Source: Catellatospora sp. KI3
GTDB taxonomy: Bacteria > Actinomycetota > Actinomycetes > Mycobacteriales > Micromonosporaceae
DNA length: 64,000 nucleotides
Assembly: GCF_029948125.1 (NCBI RefSeq)
Contig: NZ_JASAMB010000009.1
Span: 1 to 64,000, forward strand
Direction of reading: 5' to 3'
Shown here: positions 9,252-21,511 of the stretch, piece after piece
How positions within the stretch are numbered: position 1 is the stretch's first letter
Layout of the letters: each line of letters begins with the position of its first letter
Made by a program: the position numbers and the translations under genes
The notes under the pieces: generated by a model
What the model was told of the DNA's origin: nothing
The model's input: only the letters and a program-made list of their open reading frames with translations
Database searches by the model: none

Positions 9252-10643
9252 ATGACAACCTCCGGCCAGTCCCGGCCGAGCCGCGCCCTCATCCGGCGCG
9301 GAATTCTCGCCGCGGCCGCGCTGACGGCCTCGCTGCTGGTGGCTCCGGCCCCCGCCGCGCAGGCCGCCACGCAGCTGCTGTCGCAGGGCAAGCCCGCGAC
9401 GGCCTCCTCCGTCGAGAACGGCGGCACCGTCGCGACCGCCGCCGTCGACGGCAACCCCACGACCCGCTGGTCCAGCGCGTGGGCCGACCCGCAGTGGCTG
9501 CGCGTCGACCTCGGCTCCTCCGCCACCATCAGCCAGGTGGTGCTGCAGTGGGAGTCGGCGTACGCGAAGGCCTTCCAGATCCAGGTGTCGGCTGACGGCA
9601 GCAACTGGACCTCGGTCTACTCGACCACGACCGGCCCCGGCGGCACCCAGACGCTCAACGTCTCGGGCACCGGCCGCTACGTGCGCATGTACGGCACGCA
9701 GCGCGCCAACGGCTACGGCTACTCGCTGTTCGAGTTCCAGGTGTACGGCGACAACGGCAGCACGCCCCCGACCTCCGGGTACGTGCTGGCCAACCCGCAG
9801 GTCACGGGCGTGACCCCGTCGACCTACAACCCGCCGCACGCCTACTTCCACGAGTTCCAGGCCAACTGCGCGTTCAGCCACGACAAGCCCGACGACCCGA
9901 TCGTGTTCGCGGGCCTGCCCGGCGCCTCGCACATGCACACGTTCATGGGCAACCGCACCACCAACGCCAACAGCACCACCGCCTCGCTGCAGGCCGGCAC
10001 CTCGACCTGCACCGCGCCGGACGACAAGTCGGGCTACTGGATGCCGACGATGTACAACGGCAACACGGTGATCACCCCGGTCGGGCCGCAGGTCATCTAC
10101 TACAAGACCGGCGTCAACGACTACACCTCGGTCCGGCCGTTCCCGCTGGGCCTGCGGTTCGTCGTGGGCAGCCCGTCGGCCACGCCCGACCAGTTCATGT
10201 ACGGCTCGGTCGAGGGCTGGGAGTGCGGCGAGAGCTACCACAACGCCGACTTCCCGTCGTACTGCCCGACGTACTCCCAGGTCAACGTCCGCTACCAGGC
10301 CCCGAGCTGCTGGAACGGCCTGTACCTGGACACGCCGGACCACAAGAGCCACATGGCGTACCCGGTGAACCTGGTCTGCCCGGCCAGCCACCCGATCGCC
10401 CTGCCGATGCTCGAGTTCAAGATGGCGTTCCCGGTCAACGGGGACATGTCGCAGGTGCGGCTGTCCAGTGGGCGGGGCTACTCGTTCCACTACGACTTCT
10501 TCAACGCCTGGGACCCGGCTACGCAGGCCGCGCTGATCACCCACTGCATCAACGGCGGCCTGCAGTGCAACGCCCGCGGGTACGACGAGACGCAGCCCGG
10601 TCGGGGTGCGGCGCTCGGCACGAACTACCGCCTGCCGGCGTAG
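9252..10643 (+). CDS. Secreted discoidin (F5/8C) plus DUF1996 protein
   Basis: A 463-aa exported protein. A signal peptide (about 1-37, RRGILAAAALTASLLVAPAP then AQAA) is followed by an F5/8 type C/CBM32-like domain (about 39-165: TRWSSAWADPQWLRVDLG, ending YSLFEFQVYG). A DUF1996 domain fills about 180-463, with HEFQANCAFSH, HMHTFMGN and several Cys residues. DUF1996 is widespread in actinobacteria and fungi, usually fused to carbohydrate-binding modules; its activity is not established. The discoidin domain closely resembles those of the neighbouring GH3 protein. GGAG precedes the ATG. LacI-type site C lies upstream and a strong terminator follows. Confidence 0.9.
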   Translation: MTTSGQSRPSRALIRRGILAAAALTASLLVAPAPAAQAATQLLSQGKPATASSVENGGTVATAAVDGNPTTRWSSAWADPQWLRVDLGSSATISQVVLQWESAYAKAFQIQVSADGSNWTSVYSTTTGPGGTQTLNVSGTGRYVRMYGTQRANGYGYSLFEFQVYGDNGSTPPTSGYVLANPQVTGVTPSTYNPPHAYFHEFQANCAFSHDKPDDPIVFAGLPGASHMHTFMGNRTTNANSTTASLQAGTSTCTAPDDKSGYWMPTMYNGNTVITPVGPQVIYYKTGVNDYTSVRPFPLGLRFVVGSPSATPDQFMYGSVEGWECGESYHNADFPSYCPTYSQVNVRYQAPSCWNGLYLDTPDHKSHMAYPVNLVCPASHPIALPMLEFKMAFPVNGDMSQVRLSSGRGYSFHYDFFNAWDPATQAALITHCINGGLQCNARGYDETQPGRGAALGTNYRLPA

Positions 10644-10653
10644 TACGCACCAC

Positions 10654-10687
10654 GGCGGTCGGCCCCGGCATGGCGGGGCCGACCGCC
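10654..10687 (+). terminator. Strong terminator hairpin
   Basis: GGCGGTCGGCCCCG and CGGGGCCGACCGCC form a perfect 14-bp stem with a 6-base loop, 10 bp after the DUF1996 gene, followed by TCTTCGTG. Confidence 0.88.
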
Positions 10688-10754
10688 TCTTCGTGTCCGG
10701 GACGGCACGCGGCAGGGCTTGACTTATCTCCGTACGTCGATGAAGCTTCGTCAT

Positions 10755-10770
10755 TGGAGAGCGCTCTCTG
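10755..10770. promoter_or_regulatory. LacI-type operator, site D
   Basis: TGGAGAGCGCTCTCTG, differing from sites A and C only at the last two bases of the right arm. It lies about 75 bp upstream of the discoidin-GH3 gene. Confidence 0.75.
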
Positions 10771-10844
10771 ACATGATCCTCCACCGCCGTGGCACGTCCC
10801 GCTCCCCACGAGACGCTGCCCGGCCTGTCCTGTCAGGAGCAGCC

Positions 10845-13931
<3,087 letters not shown>

Positions 13932-13935
13932 GTCA

Positions 13936-13984
13936 AGGAAGGGGCCCTTCTTATCGCTTCCCGTAGTGGAAGGGCCCCTTCCTA
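13936..13984. repeat. GGGGCCC palindromic repeat, copy 3
   Basis: AGGAAGGGGCCCTTCTTATCG, then a short spacer, then GGAAGGGGCCCTTCCT in the opposite arrangement to copy 1. It starts 5 bp after the GH3 stop and precedes the AfsR-like gene. A probable terminator. Confidence 0.85.
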
Positions 13985-14043
13985 ACCTCGCGCTCGGTGA
14001 ACGGGTGGTGGGCCTGTGGCTGCGGCCTGGGAGACTGGGCGGC

Positions 14044-17000
14044 ATGCGGGTGGGGATCCTCGGGCCGCTGGAGGTGGACTCCGGCGGGCGGCACATCGAG
14101 ATCACGGGGGCGCGGCTGCGCGCGCTGCTGATCCGGCTGGCGCTGGACGCGGGCCGGACCGTCAGCGTGCCCGCGCTCGCCGACGCGCTCTGGGGCGACG
14201 CCGCGCCCGCCGACCCCGCCAACGCGGTGCAGTCCCTGGTCTCGCGGCTGCGCCGGTTGCTGCCCGACGGCACGGTCAGCTTCGGCCCCGGCGGCTACCG
14301 GCTGGACCTGCCCGCCGAGGACGTCGACGCGCTGCGGTTCGAGCAGCTGGCCCGGCAGGGGCAACGGGAGCTGCGCGCCGGTGACCCGGCCGGGGCCGTA
14401 CGGTCGCTGGCGGCCGCGCTCGGACTGTGGCGCGGCGAGCCGCTGGCCGAGGTGGCCGACGCGCCGTACGCGGCCGCCCCGGCCGCCCGCTGGGCCGAGC
14501 TGCGCCTGTCCGCGGTCGAGGACCGGATCGAGGCGGAGCTGGCCGGTGACGGCGGCGAGCACCTGGTCGCCGAGCTGGAGGAGCTGACCCGGGTCCACCC
14601 GCTGCGGGAGCGCCCGCACGCGCTGCTGGTGCAGGCGCTCTACCAGGCGGGACGGCAGGCCGAGGCGCTGTCGGCGTACGACGCGCTGCGTGACCGCCTC
14701 GCCGACCAGCTCGGTCTCGACCCGTCCCCGCAACTGCGGGAGCTGCGCACCGCCGTGCTGCGCGCCGACCCGGCCCTGGCCGGGCGCAAGCCCGTCCGGC
14801 GCGGCAACCTGCGTGCCGCGCTGACCAGTTTCGTCGGCCGTGAACCCGAGCGAGCCCGCATCGAGCAGCAGCTGGCCACCGGACGTCTGGTCACCCTGGT
14901 CGGGCCGGGCGGGGCGGGCAAGACCCGCCTGGCCACGACCGTCGCCGCCGAGCACGCCGGGCGCGGCGACGGCGCGGTATGGCTGGTCGAGCTCGCCGGC
15001 GTCGTCGACCCGATCGACCTGACCCAGACCGTGCTGGCCGCCCTGGAACTGCGGGAGCTGCCGCATCTGGAGAGCACGGGCACGCCGCCCGCCCCGCGCG
15101 ACGCCGTCAGCCGCCTGGTCGAGGCGCTGTCGTCCCCCGGCACGCTGGTGCTGCTGGACAACTGCGAGCACATCGTCGCCGCCGTCGCGCAGCTGGCCGA
15201 CGACCTGCTCAGCCGCTGCCCCCGGCTGCGGATCGTGGCGACCAGCCGCGAACCGCTCGGCATCCTCGGCGAGGCCCTGTGCCCGGTCACCCCGCTGAGC
15301 CTGCCCGAACCCGACGCCGACGTGGCCCGGGCGCTGACCTTCCCGGTGGTGGAGCTGCTGCGCGACCGGGCGGTGGCCGTGCGGCCCGACTTCGCCGTCG
15401 ACGAGGGCAACGTCGCGGCGGTGGTCGAGATCTGCCGCCGCCTGGACGGGCTGCCGCTGGCGATCGAGCTGGCCGCCGCCCGGCTGCGTACGCTGTCGCC
15501 GCAGCATGTGGCCGCGCGGTTGGACGACCGGTTCCGGCTGCTCACCGGCGGCAGCCGTACCGCGCTGGCCCGGCACCGGACCCTGCGCGCCGTCGTCGAC
15601 TGGAGCTGGGACCTGCTCGGCGAGCAGGAGCGGCTGCTGGCCGCCCGGCTGGCCGTGTTCCCGGCCGGGATCGCCCACGACAGCGCCGCGGGCGTCTGCG
15701 CGGGCCCCGACCTGCCCGCCGACGAGGTGCCCGACCTGCTCGACGCGCTGGTCGACCGGTCGCTGCTGCAGCTCGTGCCCGCCGCCGAGCCCCGCTACCG
15801 CATGCTGGACACCATCCGGGAGTACGGTCTGGAGCAGCTCGCCGCCGCGGGCACCCTGGCCGCCGCGCGCGGCGCGCACCTGGCCTGGTTCCTGGAGCTG
15901 GCCGAGACCGCCGAGCCGAAGCTGCGCGGTCCGGAGCAGATCGAGTGGATCGGCCGGCTCGTCACCGAGCGGGACAACGTGCTCGCCGCACTGCACCACG
16001 CCTGCGACACCGGCGACGCCGACGCGGCGGTGCGGATGGGGGCGTCGCTGGGCCTGTTCTGGACGGTGCTCGGCGACAACGCCGAGGCGGCGACGTGGCT
16101 GGGGCAGGCGCTGGCGGTGCCGGGGCCGTCACCGGCGCAGACCCGTACCCTGGCCAGGATCTTCCACCTGATCAACAAGGCCGCGGTCGAGCCGTCGCAG
16201 GAGGGCGTCGCCAGTGTCATGGAGACGTTCGTGAAGCTGGCGGCCGAGGTGGACCCGGAGTGGGACCACCCGCTGTTCGCGCTGGTCGAACCCGCGATGG
16301 CGATGGTGGGCGACGACACCGAGGCCGGGTTGGCCGCGATCGAGCGGCGGCTGGGCCGCGCCGACCCGTGGGCGCAGGCGATGCTGCTGGCGGCGCGGGC
16401 GTTCATCCGCGACAACGACGGCGACGCCGACGGCATGTACGCCGACCTGACCGACGCGGTCGCCCGGCTGCGCGCCATCGGGGACCGGGCCGGCCTGTCG
16501 GTCGCGCTGACCGCGCTGGCAGAGGCGGAGCTGGTACGCGGGCGCGGTGCGGCCGCCGTGGGCCTGCTGCACGAGTCGATCTCGCTGGTACGGCAGCTCA
16601 GCTCCGACGACGACAGCGGCTACGCCCGGATGCGGCTGGCCGCCATGCGCGTGCACCTCGGCGAGTACGACGCCGCCCGCGCCGACCTGCGCGAGCTGGC
16701 GCGGGGCGGCAACGGCCGCGACGTGTGCGGTGCCCTGCTGACCCTGGGCGACCTCGCCCGCTACCAGGACCGGCTGGACGAGGCGGGGGAGTACTACGCG
16801 GCCGCCAAGCAGCAGGTCGCGGAGACGTTCATGGTGTCGCCGCAGTTCCTGGCGCTGATCGGCACGTCGGTGGCGCACCTGACGGTGGCCCGGCGCGACC
16901 TGGACACCGCGCGCGCGGAGCTGGCGTCCGCGCTGGTGGCAGGCGTGCAGGTCAGGGACATGCCGGTGGTGGCGAAGGTCGGCGTCGCGGTGGCGGACTA

Positions 17001-17199
17001 CTGGCTGGCGGTCGGGGAGCCGGAGCGGGCCGGCTACGTGCTCGGGGCGGCGGAGCGCATCCGCGGCGTGGCCGACCGCGGCAGCCCGGACGCGGTACGG
17101 GTGTCCGCACTGGTCGAGGCCGACCCGGCGGGCCGCTCCGGCTACGCCCGAGGCCGCGACCTGGACCGCCCCCAGGCCCTCACCGCCCTCGACCTCTGA
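14044..17199 (+). CDS. AfsR/SARP-type regulator with NTPase and TPR domains
   Basis: A 1051-aa transcriptional regulator. An N-terminal winged-helix OmpR-like DNA-binding domain (about 1-90: MRVGILGPLEV, then LIRLALDAGRTVSVPALADALWG) is followed by a bacterial transcriptional activation (BTAD) domain (about 95-240). A STAND/NB-ARC-like NTPase follows, with Walker A GPGGAGKT at 287-294 and Walker B-like LVLLDNCEH near 376. Helical TPR-like repeats run from about 700. This architecture defines AfsR-like activators of secondary metabolism. The ATG follows GAGACT by 7 bases, so the transcript may be leaderless. Its targets are not evident; the DrrAB-like exporter is convergent. Confidence 0.92.
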   Translation: MRVGILGPLEVDSGGRHIEITGARLRALLIRLALDAGRTVSVPALADALWGDAAPADPANAVQSLVSRLRRLLPDGTVSFGPGGYRLDLPAEDVDALRFEQLARQGQRELRAGDPAGAVRSLAAALGLWRGEPLAEVADAPYAAAPAARWAELRLSAVEDRIEAELAGDGGEHLVAELEELTRVHPLRERPHALLVQALYQAGRQAEALSAYDALRDRLADQLGLDPSPQLRELRTAVLRADPALAGRKPVRRGNLRAALTSFVGREPERARIEQQLATGRLVTLVGPGGAGKTRLATTVAAEHAGRGDGAVWLVELAGVVDPIDLTQTVLAALELRELPHLESTGTPPAPRDAVSRLVEALSSPGTLVLLDNCEHIVAAVAQLADDLLSRCPRLRIVATSREPLGILGEALCPVTPLSLPEPDADVARALTFPVVELLRDRAVAVRPDFAVDEGNVAAVVEICRRLDGLPLAIELAAARLRTLSPQHVAARLDDRFRLLTGGSRTALARHRTLRAVVDWSWDLLGEQERLLAARLAVFPAGIAHDSAAGVCAGPDLPADEVPDLLDALVDRSLLQLVPAAEPRYRMLDTIREYGLEQLAAAGTLAAARGAHLAWFLELAETAEPKLRGPEQIEWIGRLVTERDNVLAALHHACDTGDADAAVRMGASLGLFWTVLGDNAEAATWLGQALAVPGPSPAQTRTLARIFHLINKAAVEPSQEGVASVMETFVKLAAEVDPEWDHPLFALVEPAMAMVGDDTEAGLAAIERRLGRADPWAQAMLLAARAFIRDNDGDADGMYADLTDAVARLRAIGDRAGLSVALTALAEAELVRGRGAAAVGLLHESISLVRQLSSDDDSGYARMRLAAMRVHLGEYDAARADLRELARGGNGRDVCGALLTLGDLARYQDRLDEAGEYYAAAKQQVAETFMVSPQFLALIGTSVAHLTVARRDLDTARAELASALVAGVQVRDMPVVAKVGVAVADYWLAVGEPERAGYVLGAAERIRGVADRGSPDAVRVSALVEADPAGRSGYARGRDLDRPQALTALDL

Positions 17200-17241
17200 C
17201 CGCGCCCGCGCCCGCGCGCCGCGCCGCGCCGCGCCGCGCCC

Positions 17242-17305
17242 GTGCAGTTTCGGGGAAAGTGCGCGAATCATGGGGCTGATTCCTGCACTTTCCCCGAAAC
17301 TGCAC
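17242..17305. repeat. 64-bp palindromic repeat, copy 2 (convergent junction)
   Basis: Same 21-bp arms as copy 1; the 22-base centre has its own GAATC/GATTC pairing. It lies between the AfsR-like stop and the stop of the minus-strand ABC permease. Confidence 0.9.
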
Positions 17306-17328
17306 TCCGCCCGCGTGGCGTGCGGGGG

Positions 17329-18156
17329 TCAGGTGCGGCGGCGGTAGGCGCGGACGGCGAGCGGGGCGAAGACCGCCAGCATGCCCAGTGACCAGGCCAG
17401 GGTGTGCAGGACCGGTGCGGCGGTCGGGCCGCCGAGCATCAGCGCCCGCGAGGCCGCCATCACGTCGGTGACCGGGTTGAGCTTCACCCATGCCTGCAGC
17501 CAGCCGGGCAGCGTACTGGTCTGCACCATCATGTTGGTGCCGAAGGTCAGCGGGAACATCAGCACGAACGAGATGCCCTGCACCGCGCCGGGCTCGCGGA
17601 CCAGCATGCCGATCAGCACCGAGGCCCAGCTCAGGCAGAAGCTGAACACGAGCACCAGCAGGCAGGCCGACAGGCCGAGCAGCGGTGAGGTGCCGAACCG
17701 GAATCCGAGGGCGAAGCCGAGCCCGAGCAGCACCACCATCGACACCACGAACCGGATCACGTCGCCGACGACCGCGCCGATCAGCGGGGCCGAGCGGGCG
17801 ATGGGCAGGCTGCGGAAGCGGTCGAAGACGCCCTTCTTGATGTCGGTGTTGAGGTTGACGCCGATCGCGGTGGAGGCGAACATCGCCGTCTGCACCATGA
17901 TCGCCGGGAGCAGGAACTGCAGGTACTCGTGCTGGCTGCCCGCGATGGCACCGCCGAGCAGGTACACGAAGATGACCACGAAGATCACCGGCTGGAGCGT
18001 GACGTCGAGCAGCTGCTCGGGCGTACGCATGGTCTTGGTCAGGCTGCGCCCGGCCAGCGCGAGGCTGTGCCGCAGCAGCGCGAACGGCCGCCGGGCCGGG
18101 GTGGCGGTGCCGGTCCCGCCGGGGCGCTGGGCGGGGGCGAGGGCGGTGGTCGTCAT
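17329..18156 (-). CDS. ABC-2 type exporter permease (DrrB-like)
   Basis: A 275-aa integral membrane protein with six predicted membrane segments and the ABC2_membrane pattern. FRSLPIARSAPLIGAVVGDVIRF is the typical cytoplasmic loop, and NPVTDVMAASRALMLGG near the C-terminus is characteristic of DrrB/NodJ-like permeases. The N-terminal 25 residues are Pro/Thr-rich. Its start overlaps the stop of the ATPase gene (ATGA), giving a two-gene operon ATPase-permease. The family exports antibiotics, glycolipids or polyketides; no substrate can be assigned. Confidence 0.92.
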   Translation of the reverse strand: MTTTALAPAQRPGGTGTATPARRPFALLRHSLALAGRSLTKTMRTPEQLLDVTLQPVIFVVIFVYLLGGAIAGSQHEYLQFLLPAIMVQTAMFASTAIGVNLNTDIKKGVFDRFRSLPIARSAPLIGAVVGDVIRFVVSMVVLLGLGFALGFRFGTSPLLGLSACLLVLVFSFCLSWASVLIGMLVREPGAVQGISFVLMFPLTFGTNMMVQTSTLPGWLQAWVKLNPVTDVMAASRALMLGGPTAAPVLHTLAWSLGMLAVFAPLAVRAYRRRT

Positions 18157-19115
18157 GCGCGCGCCTCCTCGGACGACTTGCCGGTGCCGTGACCGGTGAG
18201 GGTGAAGAAGACCTCGTCGAGGCTGGGCAGCCGCAGCGAGAGTTCGACGACGGCGACGCCCGCGGCGTCGAGGCGGCGTACGACCTCGGTGAAGGCCTTG
18301 TCGCCGGGGACCGGCACGGTGAGCACGCCGCGGCTGGGCGACTCGGCCTGGTGCCCGCTGACCTCGGCCAGGATCGCGCCCGCCTCGGCCAGGCGGGCCG
18401 GGTCGGCGGGGCGGACCACGACGGTCTGGCCGCCGACGATCCGCTTCAGGTCGTCCGGGGTGTCGTGGGCGATGACCCGGCCGTGGTCGATGACCGTGAT
18501 CTCGTCGGCGAGCGCGTCGGCCTCCTCCAGGTACTGCGTGGTCAGCAGGACGGTGGAGCCGTCGCCGACCAGGCCGCGGACCATGCTCCAGACGTCGTCG
18601 CGCTTGGCCGGGTCCAGGCCGGTGGTCGGCTCGTCGAGGTAGATGACGTCGGGGCGGCCGACCAGGCTCGCGGCCAGGTCGAGGCGGCGGCGCATGCCGC
18701 CGGAGTAGGTGCGGGCCGGGCGTCCGGCGGCCTCGGCCAGGTCGAACCGGGCCAGCAGCTCGGCGGCGCGGGCGCGGGCGTCGGCGGTGCGCAGGTCCAG
18801 CAGGCGGCCGATCAGCACCAGGTTCTCGGCGCCGGTCAGGTCCTCGTCGATGGAGGCGTACTGGCCGGTCAGGCCGATGCGGCGGCGTACCGCGTCGGCG
18901 TCGCGGACCACGTCGAGCCCGCCGACGACGGCCCGTCCGGCGTCAGGGCGCAGCAGGGTGGCCAGGATGCGTACCGCGGTGGTCTTGCCGGCGCCGTTGG
19001 GGCCCAGCACGCCCAGCACGGTGCCGGGGCGGGCGGCCAGGTCGACCCCGGCCAGCGCGGTCGTGGCGCCGAACCGCTTGACCAGGCCCTCAGCCTGGAA
19101 AGCGAAGGTCATCAT
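18153..19115 (-). CDS. ABC exporter ATP-binding protein (DrrA-like)
   Basis: A 320-aa ATPase partner of the downstream permease. Walker A is GPNGAGKTT near residue 43, the signature is YSGGMRRRLDLA near 140, and Walker B is PDVIYLDEPTTGLDP near 163. The C-terminal extension (about 230-320), with LRLPSLDEVFFTLTGHGTGK, is the DrrA-type tail. The tandem ATG codons at 19115 and 19112 sit behind GAGGA; the second may be used. The gene overlaps the permease by 4 bp. The DrrAB family confers drug export or self-resistance. Confidence 0.93.
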   Translation of the reverse strand: MMTFAFQAEGLVKRFGATTALAGVDLAARPGTVLGVLGPNGAGKTTAVRILATLLRPDAGRAVVGGLDVVRDADAVRRRIGLTGQYASIDEDLTGAENLVLIGRLLDLRTADARARAAELLARFDLAEAAGRPARTYSGGMRRRLDLAASLVGRPDVIYLDEPTTGLDPAKRDDVWSMVRGLVGDGSTVLLTTQYLEEADALADEITVIDHGRVIAHDTPDDLKRIVGGQTVVVRPADPARLAEAGAILAEVSGHQAESPSRGVLTVPVPGDKAFTEVVRRLDAAGVAVVELSLRLPSLDEVFFTLTGHGTGKSSEEARA

Positions 19116-19305
19116 TCCTCGTTCCGTCAGTCGGTGTGCGACGCGACCACTGTCGGGCGGGCCGCTGCCAGCGCGCGCACACGCCGCTGGCACGGCCGTG
19201 TCAGCGGCGTGCGGGCATCCGGATCTGGCAGGTCAGGGCCATGATGCGGTACGTTGCGAAGCCCTCCGCCTCCCGCGAGGTCCCCCGATTTCGGCGAGGT
19301 CAGCC

Positions 19306-19503
19306 ATGCACCGGTGCGGCAAGCACGTCGTCCTGTCCGCCCCCGCCTCCGCGGGCTCCCAGTGGGTGAGCTGCGCCGTTCACTACCTGGGCAGCGGCCA
19401 CCTCCGCGAGCGCTTCACCCGCATGATCGCCCTCGAGTACGGCGGCGAGGAGATCCTGATGCTCGCCCGGATCATCGACCACGCGATGCCCGACCCCGCC
19501 TGA
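19306..19503 (+). CDS. Small hypothetical protein, 65 aa
   Basis: Short open frame with actinobacterial third-position bias, transcribed divergently from the exporter operon. A GAGG site lies about seven bases before the ATG. The product is soluble, with two Cys (MHRCGKHVV and WVSCAVHYLG) and an acidic/hydrophobic C-terminus (GGEEILMLARIIDHAMPDPA). No family was recognised. The call depends on codon bias and the ribosome site only. Confidence 0.5.
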   Translation: MHRCGKHVVLSAPASAGSQWVSCAVHYLGSGHLRERFTRMIALEYGGEEILMLARIIDHAMPDPA

Positions 19504-19566
19504 AGTGCCGATCCCGCTGTCGCGGAAAACAGGTACATACCTCTCCGAAGCGGATATGTTCGGCGC

Positions 19567-20142
19567 ATGGGAGGCAGCAGCGCATTTCGCGGGTTCGTGC
19601 CGTGGATCATCTTCTGGGTGGTGTCCGGCCCCAGCACGTGGGTGTACGCGGCGGGCGGGGCGTTCCTCGCGGCGCTCATCCTGCTGCCGCTGCGCCACCA
19701 CAAGCCGGTCAGGATCCTGGACATCGTGTCGGTGGTCTTCTTCGGCGCCCTGACGCTCGCCGGGCTCGTGCTGGGCCCCAGCCGGGGGCAGTGGCTGGAG
19801 CACTACGCGCAGGCGATCTCCAGCGGCATCCTCGCCATCGTGGTGCTCGGATCACTGGCCTTCACGCCCTTCACCGAGCAGTACGCCCGCGAGCAGACCG
19901 CGCCCGAGGTCCAGCAGCGACCCGTCTTCAAGCAGGTCAACCGCACGCTGACGCTGGTCTGGGGGCTCGCCTTCGCGGCCTGTGCGGTCCTCGGCGTGCT
20001 GGCGCAGCAGGTCAGCCACGGCAAGGACTGGCTGAACTGGATCCTGCCGATCGTGCTGATCGCGGGCGCGTTCAAGTTCACCATGTGGTACCCGCGGCAG
20101 GTCCGCGCCCGCGCGGCGGTCGCGGCGCCGGCCCGGCCCTAG
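19567..20142 (+). CDS. Five-TM membrane protein, 191 aa
   Basis: A hydrophobic protein with about five membrane segments (near 8-25, 28-43, 52-70, 82-100 and 128-150, with a last one about 158-175). Polar loops include FTPFTEQYAREQTAPEVQQR and SHGKDWLNW. The repeated short-helix pattern resembles intracellular-septation or DUF3159-like small membrane proteins, but no defining motif is clear. The start is leaderless by pattern: TATGTT at 19555-19560, six bases, then ATG. It converges with the SnoaL-like gene after only 7 bp. The function is unknown. Confidence 0.72.
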   Translation: MGGSSAFRGFVPWIIFWVVSGPSTWVYAAGGAFLAALILLPLRHHKPVRILDIVSVVFFGALTLAGLVLGPSRGQWLEHYAQAISSGILAIVVLGSLAFTPFTEQYAREQTAPEVQQRPVFKQVNRTLTLVWGLAFAACAVLGVLAQQVSHGKDWLNWILPIVLIAGAFKFTMWYPRQVRARAAVAAPARP

Positions 20143-20149
20143 GCGGGGC

Positions 20150-20575
20150 TCAGCCGCCGAGCGTGGTGTCGTCGCGGGCGTCCATGTAGATGTCGGAGGC
20201 GATCCGCCAGCCGTCGGGCCGGCGGGTGAGCACCTTCAGGGAGAAGTTGCGGCGCACCGGCATCGCCGCGCCGTCGGAGGTCTGCTGCCCGGCCCGCTCC
20301 AGGTAGGTCTTCACCACCGCCACCTCGGGCGTGAGCAGCCGGATGTCGGCCTGCGGCGGCCCCAGCGGCCGGCCCGCGGCGAAGTGCCGGTCGGCGAACA
20401 GGTCCGCCAGGTACGCGGCGATCTCCGGGCCGCCCCGGCGCGACGTGCCGAACGCGTTGGTCCAGTCGGCGTCGGCGGTGTAGAGGTCGGCCACTCCGTC
20501 GGCGGACAGGGTCGCGAACGCCGTACCGAGGCGCCGCATCACGTCGCCGATCGCCGCAAGATCCTCGTCAGCCAT
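20150..20575 (-). CDS. SnoaL-like/SgcJ-type small protein
   Basis: A 141-aa protein of the NTF2-like cone fold. An N-terminal helix (LAAIGDVMRRLGTAFATLSADGVADLYTADADWTN) is followed by FGTSRRGGPEIAAYLADLF and beta strands VAVVKTYLERAG and RRNFSLKVLTRRPDGWRIASD. The SgcJ/EcaC/ketosteroid-isomerase-like families include cyclases, hydroxylase partners and many unknowns. Start ATG 20575 is six bases after TACCCT (leaderless). The same TACCCT-GGCGGC-(A/G)TG sequence faces the other way for the divergent hydrolase gene. Confidence 0.78.
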   Translation of the reverse strand: MADEDLAAIGDVMRRLGTAFATLSADGVADLYTADADWTNAFGTSRRGGPEIAAYLADLFADRHFAAGRPLGPPQADIRLLTPEVAVVKTYLERAGQQTSDGAAMPVRRNFSLKVLTRRPDGWRIASDIYMDARDDTTLGG

Positions 20576-20663
20576 GCCGCCAGGGTAAGGCCGTACCGTC
20601 ATCGACCGGGCCTACCTGGACAAACAGCCGCGCCGCAGCCGGGTCGGGCCATACCCTGGCGGC

Positions 20664-21500
20664 GTGACGACGACTGGCACGGCGTAACTGCGGCGGCGCG
20701 AGGACGGCGACTGGGAGATCATCGAGAACGCGCCGGACCGCACCCTGGCCCGGGTGCTCCTGCTGCCGGGGCTGTTCTGCACCGCCGAGTTCTACACCGA
20801 CGTGCTGTCGGATCCGGCGCTGGCGGCGGCGGGCGTGCTCGCGCGTGCGGCGGATCCGCCCGGCTTCGCGGGGCGCCCGGTGCCCAGGGACTTCGACTAC
20901 CGCGTGGAGACCTACGCCGACCTCGTCGAGCGGTACGCCGAGCGCGAGGCGGTCGATCTCATCGTCGGGCACTCGTACTTCGCCAACGTCGGGGTCGAGA
21001 TCGCCGCCCGGGGCCGGTACCGGGGGAAGCTGCTGCTGCTCTCGCCGTCGTTCTCGCGGGCCGACGAGGAGGCCGACCTGCTGTCGCTCGACGGGGCGAG
21101 CCGGATCCCGGTGGTCGGCACGCTGGTGTGGCTGGGCATCAACCCGTCGCTGAAGAAGGGGATGCGCGACCGGCTGCCCTCGGCCCGCTTCCACGAGCTG
21201 TTCGAGCAGATGAAGCTCAACTCCCACGCCGCCAACCGGCACCTGGTCACCGGCTTCTTCGACCACATCAAGCAGTACGGCGACCTGACCGGCCGCCTGG
21301 CCACCGCCACCACGCCGGTGTGGGTGGCCCGGGGCGACCGGGACGAGATCGGGCTCACCCGGCAGGAGCAGGCCGCCATCGCCGCCGCACCGCATGTGCT
21401 GCTGCAGACCATCCCGGGCGCGGCCCACTTCTCCATCACCGACACCCCGCACGCGATCGCCCGGCTGGTGCTGGACCTGCTGGACGCCGCGCCGGACTGA
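20664..21500 (+). pseudogene. Alpha/beta hydrolase with in-frame stop at codon 8
   Basis: The body of the frame encodes a full alpha/beta hydrolase: VLLLPGLFCTAEFYTD (oxyanion loop), VGHSYFANVG (nucleophile-elbow-like GHSYF), the acid region WVARGDRDE and a C-terminal GAAHFSITD with the catalytic-type His. The promoter-matched start is GTG 20664 (TACCCT-GGCGGC-GTG), but the eighth codon is TAA (20685-20687) in the same frame. Translation could restart at CTG 20688 or GTG 20754; GTG 20754 would remove the segment before the first strand. It is either a recent nonsense mutation, a sequencing error or a true short leader peptide. Confidence 0.6.
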
Positions 21501-21511
21501 GGGGGTGGAGG

